A DNA stretch of 32,500 bases from Prorocentrum cordatum (taxonomy: Eukaryota > Sar > Dinophyceae > Prorocentrales > Prorocentraceae), in assembly GCA_963575745.1 (NCBI GenBank), contig CAUYUJ010004969.1:340997-373496 (forward strand). The letters run 5' to 3'. Shown here in pieces: positions 20,243 to 29,120 of this stretch; position 1 is the stretch's first letter, and every line of letters starts with the position of its first letter. A program made the position numbers and the translations under genes. The notes below the pieces were generated by a model. It had not been told where the DNA came from, did no database searches, and saw only the letters and a list, made by a program, of their open reading frames with translations.

Positions 20243-20634
20243 AACAACTACGACTACGACTACTACTACTACTACTACTACTGCTACTACTACTACCACT
20301 ACTACCACTACTACTACGACTACTACGGCTACTACTACTGCTGCTACTACTACAACTGATACTAATGATATTCGTACTAATACATCATAGTACTACTGAC
20401 ACTAATATTCATACTACTACTACCACTAATACTACTACGACGACGGATACTACTACTACTACTACTACTACTACGACTACGACTACTACTACTACTACTG
20501 CAACTGCTGCTGCTACTACTACTACTACTACTACAACTACCACTTCCATTACCACTGCCACTACTACTCCTACACTCTTGCTACTAATACTACTACTGCT
20601 GCTACTACTGCTACTGCTGCTACTACTAAAACGG

Positions 20635-20673
<39 letters not shown>

Positions 20674-20842
20674 TTACTACTACTACTACTACTACAGCGG
20701 CTACTACAATTATCACGACTACTACTACTACTGTTACTACTACTGATGATGCTGCTGCTACTACTACTGCTACTACTACTACGACTAAGACTACTACGAT
20801 TACTATGATAACTTCTACTGCCGCTACTACTGCTGCTACTAT

Positions 20843-20901
<59 letters not shown>

Positions 20902-20919
20902 GTACTACTACTACTACTA

Positions 20920-20950
<31 letters not shown>

Positions 20951-20991
20951 GACTACTACTACTACTACTACTACTTTTACTTACTTACTAT

Positions 20992-21053
<62 letters not shown>

Positions 21054-21138
21054 TTACTACTACTAGTACTACTAGTACTACTACTACAACAACTACAACA
21101 ACAACTACTGCTGCTACTACTACTACTACTACTACTAA
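19733..21138. repeat. (ACT)n array, 1.4 kb
   Basis: TAC/ACT triplets with ACG, ACA, GCT and AAT variants. A less repetitive island lies at 20110-20205. Purer blocks occur near 20840-20930 and 20990-21065. Poly-Thr, poly-Tyr, poly-Leu and poly-Val translations are artefacts. Confidence 0.95.
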
Positions 21139-21350
21139 GGAAACGGATCATATTACCAGTAATAATACCACTACTAATACGACTGCACCACAAATAGCAT
21201 AGAGGCGCGCCGAATGTCGAATTTCTCTCATATCCGAGGCGGGGGCAAACCCACATGTGGCCTTCGACAAAACTTTAACCGTGAACGCTCTCAAAACGCA
21301 GATGTTAGGGGGCCACTCGGTAACTAGCGTGGATGTTCAAGGCTGCCAGC

Positions 21351-21492
21351 CGGAGGAGGAGGAGGAGGAGGAGGAGGAGGAGGAGGAAAAGGAGGAGGAG
21401 GAGGAAGATGGAGGAGGATGGAGGAGGAGGAGGAGGAGGAGGAGGAGGAGGAGGAGGAGGAGGAGGAGGAGGAGGAGGAGGAGGAGGACGAG
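21351..21492. repeat. (GGA)n array
   Basis: Near-pure GGA triplets with one GATGGAGGATGG interruption. Confidence 0.93.
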
Positions 21493-21529
21493 GAGGGGAG
21501 GAAACGCGGGGAGGACACTCATTCCGCCG

Positions 21530-21790
21530 CCGTGCACCCTGGCACGCTGCGCCCTGGTAGCATGTCAAGCGCTGACTGCCGGGGCTTCTGCAGTGGTCTA
21601 CGGGCTTCCGGGGAAGCCCAATGCCGCCACGATGGCCCAATATTGCCTCAAGCGGCACCCAGCAGCTCCCAAGAGACGCCGAAGACACCCGAAGAGACTC
21701 CCACAAGGCCCCCCCGGACACCCCCCACGCGTTCTCCAGGAAACTCTCGAAGAAGCCGAGCGCATGGATTATCCGAAAATGGTTTGAAAC
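21530..21790 (+). CDS. Possible exon or 3' coding end, unknown product (weak)
   Basis: A plus-strand frame beyond the GGA array reads mixed sequence including ALVACQALTAGASAVVYGLP and ends with EAERMDYPKMV at a TGA near 21785. The minus strand is also open here with plausible composition (DLRAWISKFVSNHFRIIHAL), so the strand is uncertain. No known domain is recognised and the upstream part of the plus frame is only the GGA array. It may be an exon, a gene relic or chance. Confidence 0.2.
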
Positions 21791-22039
21791 AAATTTCGAT
21801 ATCCACGCTCTTAGGTCCAACGTCAGATCGCTTTCGGTATGTGGTGTGTGGGGGGGAAGGCGAGGGAATGGGGTTGGGGTAGAGAGATCAGTCGAGGAGG
21901 AGTCAGAAGATGATGAGGAGCATGAGGGGAGAAGGAGGGATCACTAGAACGAGGAGGGGGAGTAGGATGGATGGGGGACGAGGACAAAAAGTGAGGAGGA
22001 GCGGAAGGGGGAGAAAGCCGACGACAACGATCCTCAGAC
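21791..22039. other. Unassigned purine-rich sequence
   Basis: Mostly G and A without a clean triplet period. No gene recognised. Confidence 0.45.
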
Positions 22040-22203
22040 CTGCCCCAGGAGGCGTCCTGGCAGAATTTCCAAATGGATACGGCCGAGCCCACGAGGGAGC
22101 CCCTGGAGGCCCCCAAAGGGCGCCCAACAGCAGGACAGAGGCAGACTCGACCCTCGAACGACTTGGAGTACAGGAAGTCCTTCTGTGAGAAATCCAGGGG
22201 CAC
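22040..22203 (-). CDS. Possible minus-strand exon, unknown product (weak)
   Basis: The minus strand reads PLDFSQKDFLYSKSFEG near its start and SLVGSAVSIWKFCQDASWG towards its end, with mixed residues and mostly G or C at third positions in the first half. A possible donor follows the FEG segment (GAG then GGTCGAG), so the exon may be shorter than drawn. I recognise no family and have no supporting neighbours. Confidence 0.2.
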
Positions 22204-22235
22204 TCCCGTCGTCCGTACTTGCGGTCGGGAGCTTC

Positions 22236-22388
22236 TGCTTGACGTGTCGAGGCGGCGGCCCCCGCTTCGCGGGGCGGGAGGCTTCGAAAGGCTCGGGACG
22301 TTCAGGCCCGGGGGTCAGGAGCTGGTCAGCGTGTCGCGCCACAAGCGTTGTGGGCCAGAACCGGCGGCGGGACACTCTCAGCAAACTC
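22236..22388. repeat. Dispersed repeat A, copy 2
   Basis: Matches 5003-5195 in segment order: GACGTGTCGAGGCGGCGGCCC, GAAAGGCTCGGGACGTT, GCGTGTCGCGCCAC, GGGCCAGAACCGGCGGCG, GACACTC. The GTGTCGCGCC and GGCGGGACAC ends form a foldback, as in copy 1. A further AAAGGCTTGGGACGTTCA fragment is near 22542. Confidence 0.65.
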
Positions 22389-22490
22389 TTCGCGTCGGCG
22401 GCTGGGCAGAGGCCACTGCTCCGGCGATCGGGCATCAGTGGGGCGCGCTGGGTGCAGATTGGGCCGCAGAGTGCGCGTGAGGAGAGGAGG

Positions 22491-22800
22491 AGACCCAGGC
22501 GCGACGGGAAGAGAGGACGCCCGGCCCGCTGAAACTCTCGGCAAAGGCTTGGGACGTTCAAGCCCGGGGACCAGGAGGAGGAGGAGGAGGAGGAGGAGGA
22601 GGAGGAGGAGGAGGAGGTGGAGGAGGAAGAGGAGGAGGAGGAGGAGGAGGAGGAGGAGGAGGGACGAGGAGGAGGAGGGAGGAGGAGGGAGGAGGAGGAA
22701 GAGGGAGGAGGAGGGAGGAGGAGGAGGAGGAAGAGGAAGAGACCCAGGCGCGACGGGAAGAGAGGACGCTGGGCCCGCTGAACCTCTCGGCAAACACACC
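22491..22800. repeat. GGA array between two copies of one flank
   Basis: AGACCCAGGCGCGACGGGAA begins at 22491 and again at 22740 and continues as GAGAGGACGC..GGCCCGCTGAA..CTCTCGGCAAA in both. The (GGA)n array at 22574-22739 lies between, so the flank and array together form a direct duplication with a period of about 249 bp. Confidence 0.88.
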
Positions 22801-22929
22801 CGACCGGGTCCCGCTGGCTTTGGGGTCCTAGCTCGGCCGTGGGGTGGCCGCTCTCGGGGCGACCCAGGGCACCCCTGGAGGCGCGGCCGCTGGAAGGCCG
22901 CTCCCGCGGCCAGCGAGGCGACCAGAAGC

Positions 22930-23133
22930 AGCGAAGCCGCCCAGGCACCTCAGGCCTTTCTCATTGCCCCAGGGACGTTCCCCCTGGGCCTATCCGCCCC
23001 TGTCGTTGCCCCGTAGACGAGGCAGCCGCTGGAAGGCATCCCGAGGCCGGCGAGCCGACCGGAGCCAACGAAGACGCCCAGGAACCTCAAGCCTTCCTCA
23101 TTGCCCCTGGGACGTCCCCCCTGGGCCTATCCT
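22930..23133. repeat. ~135-bp direct duplication
   Basis: The segments at about 22948-22996 and 23083-23133 match: CTCATTGCCCC, GGGACGT, CCCCCTGGGCCTATCC. In the first copy the sequence continues GCCCCTGTCGTTGCCCC. In the second that continuation appears only beyond the TIR element, from 23297. Confidence 0.8.
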
Positions 23134-23288
23134 CAGGTCGGGCACGTCCCGCATACAGGGAGGTTTTGGGCGAAACATAAAAAATAGTCAAACAATGCCC
23201 CCAAATGGCCAACACATGCTCACCATTTTTTTTTGTTTAAAAAAAATAATAATAATATTCCTCCTGTAGATGGACAGGCCCGACTTCA
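23133..23288. mobile_element. TIR element family 1, copy 3, with preserved empty site
   Basis: Ends read TCAGGTCGGGCACGTCCC and, reverse-complemented, TGAAGTCGGGCCTGTCC; CATACAGGGAGGTTTT and CTACAGGAGGAATATT continue the inverted similarity. The interior has AAAAAATAGTCAAACAAT, which equals the reverse complement of copy 1's interior, so this copy is inverted relative to it. GCCTATCC flanks both sides (23125-23132 and 23289-23296). The paralogous block at 22980-23015 has the same neighbours on both sides with one GCCTATCC (22988-22995) and no element, which gives an empty-site comparison inside the window. Confidence 0.86.
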
Positions 23289-23454
23289 GCCTATCCGCCC
23301 CCCTGTCGTTGCCCCTGAGACGAGGGCCCCACCGACGACTTCGCTGTGGCCCTCCAGGTGCAGCGCGGGCTGGAGCTGGCGGACCATGGAGCCGCGGCCC
23401 TCGGCCGTCGAGCTGAACATGGCCTGGCCGGCGCCGCAGGGAGGGGGACTCTCC

Positions 23455-23940
<486 letters not shown>

Positions 23941-23996
23941 ATCCCCCTCCTCCACCTCCTCCTCCTCCTCCCTTTCCTCCTCCCCCTCTCCTCGTG
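23941..23996 (+). promoter_or_regulatory. Polypyrimidine tract before the spliced-leader relict
   Basis: About 55 nt of TCC/CTC-rich sequence lead directly to GTCCGTAG, where an AG acceptor sits inside the leader copy. In dinoflagellates trans-splicing uses an AG after a pyrimidine tract. A microsatellite remnant could therefore serve as the acceptor tract here; that is inference. Confidence 0.4.
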
Positions 23997-24018
23997 TCCG
24001 TAGCCATTTTGGCTCACG
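23997..24018 (+). other. Dinoflagellate spliced-leader relict in genomic DNA
   Basis: The 22 nt at this position match the dinoflagellate spliced-leader exon (D followed by CCGTAGCCATTTTGGCTCA and AG) at every position except the penultimate base, which is C instead of A. The first base is T, which is allowed. There is no GT donor directly after it, so it is not an intact SL RNA gene. A leader embedded upstream of a reading frame is the mark expected when a trans-spliced mRNA has been reverse-transcribed and inserted back into the genome. Confidence 0.85.
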
Positions 24019-24066
24019 CCAGGTGCTTAGTGCCCATTGCCGCTGGTTCAATCGGCGGAGCGGGGC

Positions 24067-24393
24067 ATGGCACCGGTGCTGGCTGCGGGGGGCCGCCTTG
24101 CGGGGTGGTGGCCCATGCGCTCGCTGGCCACGGAGCTGCGCGGCGCGGCGACAGCGCGGCGGGAGGCCCACCGCATAGCTCCGAATGCATGCGAAGCTGG
24201 TCTGCGACGAGCCCGAGCCGAGCTGGGAGAGGCGCTGCCAGGCTTATGGCGTGACTGCAAGCGGAGGAGGAGGAGGAGGAGGAGGAGGAGGAGGAGGAGG
24301 AGGAGGAGGAGGAGGAAGAGGAGGAAGAAGAGGAGGAGGAGGAGGAGGAGGAGGAGGAGGAGGAGGCCACCGAAAACCGCGCGTCAGAGATGA
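24067..24393 (+). CDS. Spliced-leader-tagged reading frame, unknown product
   Basis: The first ATG after the leader relict opens a frame of 108 codons ending at a TGA. Residues 1-65 are mixed, Ala/Arg/Leu-rich and predicted helical (MAPVLAAGG near the start, RRARAELGEALPGLWRDCK near residues 47-65), with mostly G or C at third positions. Residues 66-100 are a poly-Arg run with a few Lys encoded by the (AGG)n array at 24261-24366, and the last eight residues come from unique sequence. I recognise no domain. The frame may be a retrocopy whose 3' half was disrupted by microsatellite expansion. The 5' leader of 48 nt between relict and ATG is a normal length. Function is unknown. Confidence 0.45.
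   Translation: MAPVLAAGGRLAGWWPMRSLATELRGAATARREAHRIAPNACEAGLRRARAELGEALPGLWRDCKRRRRRRRRRRRRRRRRRRKRRKKRRRRRRRRRRRRPPKTARQR
24261..24366. repeat. (GGA)n array inside the SL-tagged frame
   Basis: Near-pure AGG/GGA triplets. They read poly-Arg in the frame that follows the spliced-leader relict. Confidence 0.93.
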
Positions 24394-24787
24394 ATGTGGC
24401 GAAGGGGCACCCCTAGACGGCCCCAGAGACCTTGATGACGGCCCGGACACGCCCCCAAATAGGTCCCCAGGGCGGCGCAGGAAGGCCCCCAGGACGGGGT
24501 GCGAAGGCGTCGTCCGACGGGCCAGCGGGGAGCGTACGGCCGAACCTGTCCTCGCGGCGATCTGCCCGGACATGGCAAATCAGGGAGTGGCAGGAGGGTC
24601 GGGCCTGGATTTTTTGGACACCAGCATACGCGAGTGACCTCCCTCCGATGTGCTCTGCAGGGCCAGTGAGGCTGCGGGGCCCCCGGAAGGGCCAACGCCA
24701 CCTGCGCTTGCCACTCAAACACATCAGCATCCGTGTGCGGCGGGTTCGTGTCGTGCCACCCCCGGCTTTGGTCCCTGACGCCGTGGG
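24394..24787. other. Unassigned sequence
   Basis: GC-rich unique sequence. Both strands have open frames without recognisable domains. Confidence 0.4.
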
Positions 24788-24880
24788 GATCGTTCAATCT
24801 TGAACGATCGGCCCTTTCCAAAACGTCAGATCGTTCAACATCGGCCCATTCTGGGTCGCTGGCGCCGTTCAACGTCGAAC
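24788..24880. repeat. Cluster of GATCGTTCAA direct and inverted repeats
   Basis: GATCGTTCAA (24788-24797), a 2-nt gap, and TTGAACGATC (24800-24809) form a perfect 10-bp inverted pair. A third copy in direct orientation is at 24829-24838, and GTTCAACGTCGAAC near 24868 is a related imperfect palindrome. It could be a protein-binding cluster, a hairpin or a decayed end of an element. Confidence 0.7.
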
Positions 24881-24890
24881 GCTGGCAGCG

Positions 24891-24952
24891 GGGGGGAGGG
24901 GAGGGAGGGAGGGAGGGAGGGAGGGAGGAGGGAGGAAGGGAGGGAGGGAACC
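24891..24952. repeat. (GGGA)n array
   Basis: Tetranucleotide GGGA repeats with a few GGA interruptions. Confidence 0.92.
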
Positions 24953-26216
24953 GTTGGTCTGCACGATGCGAGCCTGCCGCAGGCTTGATTGTCTCTTCGA
25001 TCGGGGAACACCAAGACGGCCCCAGGCGCCCCAGAGATGCACCACTCAAGGGGCCCAAAGACACACAAACAAATACACACACAAATCCCAAGATTCCGAT
25101 ACATTTTCCCACGTTTTCCGGACTTTTCGCCTCCCCCCCACTTCCCCTATGTTCCCATCTACGTTCTGGGCATCGACGGCTCATGGCGCCCGTGTGTGTG
25201 TGTGTGTGTGTGTGTGTTTCCTTCCTCGACCACGAGGCCCCAAGCAGGTCGGCGGCTGCTTGGAGGGCCCCCCGTGGCCCGAGGTGCCTCCCCCAAGTCA
25301 AGTCAAGTCAAGTCTGGTCGAGGAGCCCTACGGAGGCCCCTCGCTCCGCAAGCGGAGACGGAGGGCATGCAACACTACGGCATTGAAACGCGCATGCAAA
25401 GAAATTGGCTGATACAACTCGGTGAAACATCAATCGCTCATCACGTGTACCACCACATGTGCCCAAAAGGATGGCCCCCCCGCGGCCTCCAGCGAACGAG
25501 CACCCTCCTCCCCTCTCACGAGGCACGGCGGGCCCTCAATGGGGGGGCTCCGGGGTGGCACGGAGCAGCCAGGGGGCACCTGGGGCCGGGGCTCAATCGG
25601 GTATGTCCCTCTACCCATCGGTCGCAAGACGTAGGTAGAACCATGAAGTAGGAAGGCGTTGGAAAAAAGATTGGGCTTCCGCCCGCCTCCTGAAGAGAAG
25701 GGAAGAGGGAAAACCACTCGACTCTTGAAGTAGGAAGGCGGCTAAAGTAGGCTAGGAACTGGAAATCCAAAAAAAAACCTACTTTCAACGACCGATTGGT
25801 ACAGGAGCAGTGTTCATTACCCTGCGACGTACCCAACCCATCTGTATCAAGGGGCACGGCGCAGTGGTTAACATTTGTGTGGGACGATCAAAGTGCAGGC
25901 GCCGTTGTATGTCACGAGAGCTACGTGGGACACGCGCACGTGGCACGAGGTACAGGACAACTGCGCAAGAGCGAGATGCGAGAGCCACAGGCTCGAAAAG
26001 GACATGGGGGGTGGAAACGAAGAGCGAGAGAAAGACGCGCAGGGGGCCGACCCGTCAGCGCAGCAGGAGCAGAGGGAAGGTGGCAGGAGGAAAGAGACAA
26101 GGACGACAACGAAGGCAGAAGAAAGAAACTGGTGTTTTTTTGTCGGTGGTCCGCTGGAGGCGCAGCGCTGCCATGTCGACGCGGCGCCCGAAAAAAGTGG
26201 TTTTAACCTGCTTTAG
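24953..26216. other. Unassigned sequence with minor repeats
   Basis: No gene recognised in 1.26 kb. It contains a (TG)n run at 25192-25217, four CAAGT pentamers at 25294-25313, and a 15-bp direct repeat TGAAGTAGGAAGGCG at 25644-25658 and 25726-25740. The part next to 26216 is presumably the 3' untranslated region of the minus-strand helicase. Confidence 0.5.
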
Positions 26217-26540
26217 TTAGTGCAGGAAGCGAGCGAGGCCTAGCTCGCCCGCCAGCTTCTCTGCCTCCTTCCTGCACTTTTCAGTGCGCGAGCTAAACGC
26301 ACGAAGGCACGCCGCTAAATCCGCGGGCGGCCCGCGGGCGAGGAAATCCAGTCCAGGGTCGCGTCTCATCACCAGGTTGTCCACGGTCGTTGCCCTGGAC
26401 AGCATCACGTAAAGATGCAGCCAGAGGTCGTTCATTTCCTTCTCATCCTTGCACCCAGCGTCGATGATGACACCGCGAGGCATGGTGCGGCCCTGGCAGG
26501 CCGTGGGCGTCAGGACTTCAGCATGGGCCCCCCAGCAGCC
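26217..26540 (-). CDS. PIF1-like DNA helicase, C-terminal end (partial)
   Basis: The minus strand reads LTPTACQGRTMPRGVIIDAG, then about 20 residues later YVMLSRATTVDNLVMRR, then FLARGPPADLAACLRAF and a charged tail ending FLH before a TAA at 26217-26219. This matches the order at the C terminus of PIF1-family superfamily 1 helicases: a T-A-x-Q-G-x-T motif V, then motif VI (Y-V-x-x-S-R-A) with the arginine that contacts ATP. The usual His of the motif V region is Cys here. Upstream coding sequence, including Walker A, is absent: the frame runs into a 101-bp tandem array at 26526. So this is either the last exon of a gene with an intron in the array or a truncated copy. Many such helicases in dinoflagellates are multicopy, possibly mobile-element-derived; which applies here is unknown. 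Confidence 0.72.
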   Translation of the reverse strand, partial: GCWGAHAEVLTPTACQGRTMPRGVIIDAGCKDEKEMNDLWLHLYVMLSRATTVDNLVMRRDPGLDFLARGPPADLAACLRAFSSRTEKCRKEAEKLAGELGLARFLH

Positions 26541-27275
26541 CTCGAAAGTGGTGACAGTTTCGCAGGTCGCAGCCCCCCAGGCATGGCGAGATCTTCTGAA
26601 TCTGCATATGACCCCACTCCGCTGGGCCCCCCAGCCGCCCTCGGACGTGACGACAGTTTCGCAGATCGCACCCCCCCAGGGATGGCGAGGTCTAATCTGA
26701 ATCTGCGTATGACCCCACTCCGCTTGGCCCCCCAGCAGCCCTCGAAAGTGGTGACAGTTTCGCAGGTCGCAGCCCCACAGGGATGGCGAGGTCTAATCTG
26801 AATCTGCGTATGACCCCACTCCGCTGAGCCCTACAGCAGCCCTCGAAAGTGGTGACAGTTTCGCAGATCGCAGCCCCCCAAGGATGGCGAGGTCTAGTCT
26901 GAATCTGCGTATGACCCCACTCCGCTGGGCCCCCCAGCAGCCCTCGAAAGTGGTGACAGTTTCGCAGGTCGCAGCCCCCCAGGGATGGCGAGGTCTAATC
27001 TGAATCTGCGTATGACCCCACTCCGCTAGGCCCCCCCAGCAGCCCTCGAAAGTGACGACAGTTTCGCAGATCGCAGCCCCCCCCCAGGAATGGCGAGGTC
27101 TAATCTGAATCTGCGTATGACCCCACTCCGCTGGGCCCCCCAGCAACCCTCGAAAGTGGCGACAGCTTCAGCCCCCCAAGGACGGCGAGGTCTAGTCTGA
27201 ATCTGCGTATGGCCCCACTCCGCTGGGCCCCCCCAGCGCCGCTCGAAAGTGGCGACAGTTTCGCACATCGCAGAA
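26526..27275. repeat. 101-bp tandem array upstream of the helicase end
   Basis: The string TCTGCGTATGACCCCACTCC (first copy TCTGCATATG) starts at 26601, 26702, 26803, 26904, 27005, 27110 and 27202: four periods of exactly 101 bp, then 105 and 92. Units also carry CTCGAAAGTGGTGACAGTTT and GGATGGCGAGGTCTAATCTG. The array stops abruptly at about 26525, where the helicase-coding sequence begins. As 101 is not a multiple of three, the coding frame cannot be constant through the units. Confidence 0.93.
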
Positions 27276-27457
27276 CCAAGCTGGCACGCAGCAGCGAGCG
27301 AGGTAAGAAGCAGGGGAGAGAGGATAGGAGAGGAGTCGCGACCGCAGCTGCTCTATTCCAAACGAAGACCCAACGCATGAGGATTGGGAAAACTATTCAA
27401 AACATAACATGGGAACGATTTGTTTGACCATTTTTGCTGGTCATCACAGTGAGCACC

Positions 27458-27693
27458 GTCGTCATCATCCTCATCATCCTCATCCTCATCCTCATCATCA
27501 CCCCCATCATCAACACCAACATCGTCATCATCATCACCAGCATCATCATCAGCATCATCACCATCAGCATCATCACCAGCATCATCATCATCATCATGAC
27601 CACCATCACCATCACCATCACCATCACCATCACCATCACCATCACCATCACTATCATCGCCATCACCATCACCATCACCATCACCATCACCAT

Positions 27694-27738
<45 letters not shown>

Positions 27739-27787
27739 CATCACCATCACCATCACCATCACCATCATCATCATCATCATCATCATG

Positions 27788-27841
<54 letters not shown>

Positions 27842-27904
27842 TTTCTCATCATCTTTCTCATCATCATCATCATCATCACCATCACCAACACCAACATCAT
27901 CATC

Positions 27905-27999
<95 letters not shown>

Positions 28000-28045
28000 T
28001 ACCATCACCATCATCACCATCATCATCATCCTCATCATCATCGTG
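27458..28045. repeat. (ATC)n array with CACCAT and CACCCT domains
   Basis: CAT triplets with nested domains: (CACCAT)n from about 27600 to 27690, (CACCCT)n at about 27691-27735, (CACCAT)n again to 27765, then mostly pure (CAT)n with CTTTCTCAT and CACCAACA interruptions near 27840-27900. Confidence 0.95.
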
Positions 28046-28180
28046 ACCTCGCCGCCGCCCACCAGACCGTCACCGTCGCGCGGGCGGGGCGGTCGGGGCC
28101 CTGTGCCGTCGGAGCCCGGCGCCGAACGCGCCCATGGCCTCCAGCGCGGCGAGGACCTGCTGCGGAGAGGGGGCTCCTCC

Positions 28181-28465
28181 CTCCGCCCTCCTCCCTCCCC
28201 TCCTCCCTCCCTCCTTCCCTCCTCCCTCCTGCCTCCTCCTCATCTCTCGTCCCTCCTACCTCCCTCCTCCCTCCTCCCTCCTCCCTCCTCCTCCTCCTCC
28301 TCTTCCTTCTCCTCCTCCTGCTCCTCCTCTTACTCCTCCTCCTCCTCCTCCTCCTCCTCCTCCTGCTCCTCCTGCTCCTCCTGCGCCTTCTGGTGCTCCT
28401 GGTCCTCCTGGTCGCCCTGTTTCTCCTTGTCCTCCTCCTCCTCCTCCATCCTCCATCCTCCCTCG
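28181..28465. repeat. (TCC)n array with CTGGTCCTC variants
   Basis: TCC and CTCCTCCC units, changing to GCTCCTGG and TCCTGGTC variants near 28360-28430. A Pro/Gly-type translation results but there is no Gly-X-Y periodicity beyond the repeat itself. Confidence 0.88.
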
Positions 28466-28604
28466 GGCTTCGGGATCTTCAAGAGTGGGGGGGGGCCTTG
28501 GGAGGAGGGCGAGGACGGGGGGAGGACGGAACGACGGGGGCACGACTCAAGATGGCTTGGCGCCCCATGGCCGCGCAGGGCTGCTAAAAGGGGGCTCGGG
28601 GATA

Positions 28605-28713
28605 ATGATGACCACAACAATGATGATACTGATGGTGATGACGATGATGATGCTGATGATGATGCTGCTGCTGATGATGATGATACTGATGATGATGATG
28701 ACGATGATGAGGC

Positions 28714-28759
<46 letters not shown>

Positions 28760-29046
28760 CATGCTGAAGATGATGATACTGCTGGAGATGGTGATGCTGA
28801 TGATGATGATGTTGATGGCGGAAGTGCCGGTGATACTGCTGATGGTGATGATGATGATGTTGATGATGGTGACGATGAGGTCGATGCTGATGTTGATGTT
28901 GCTGATGATGATGCTGCTGATGATGTTGATAGTGATGCTGATGATGATGGTACTGATGCTGATGATGATGAAGATGCCGATGCTGCTGATGAATATGAAG
29001 ATGATGACGCTAATGATGATGCTGATGCTGATGATGATGGCGATGA

Positions 29047-29099
<53 letters not shown>

Positions 29100-29120
29100 C
29101 TGTTGATGGTGATTAGTGAT
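28605..29120. repeat. (GAT)n/(GCT)n array
   Basis: GAT triplets mixed with GCT, GTT, ACT and GAC. A frame of Asp and Ala runs the whole length, and Ile/Ser on the other strand. Confidence 0.93.

Noticed and set aside
25852-25925. tRNA or tRNA-derived SINE
   Set aside because: GGCGCAGTGGTTAAC resembles a pol III A box, but the nearest B-box-like sequence (GGGACGATC) is only about 24 nt away and no cloverleaf can be drawn.
27381-27446. Fourth MITE or spliced-leader fragment
   Set aside because: TTGTTTGACCATTTTTGCTGG resembles a MITE interior and, weakly, the leader, but there are no inverted ends and the leader match is poor.
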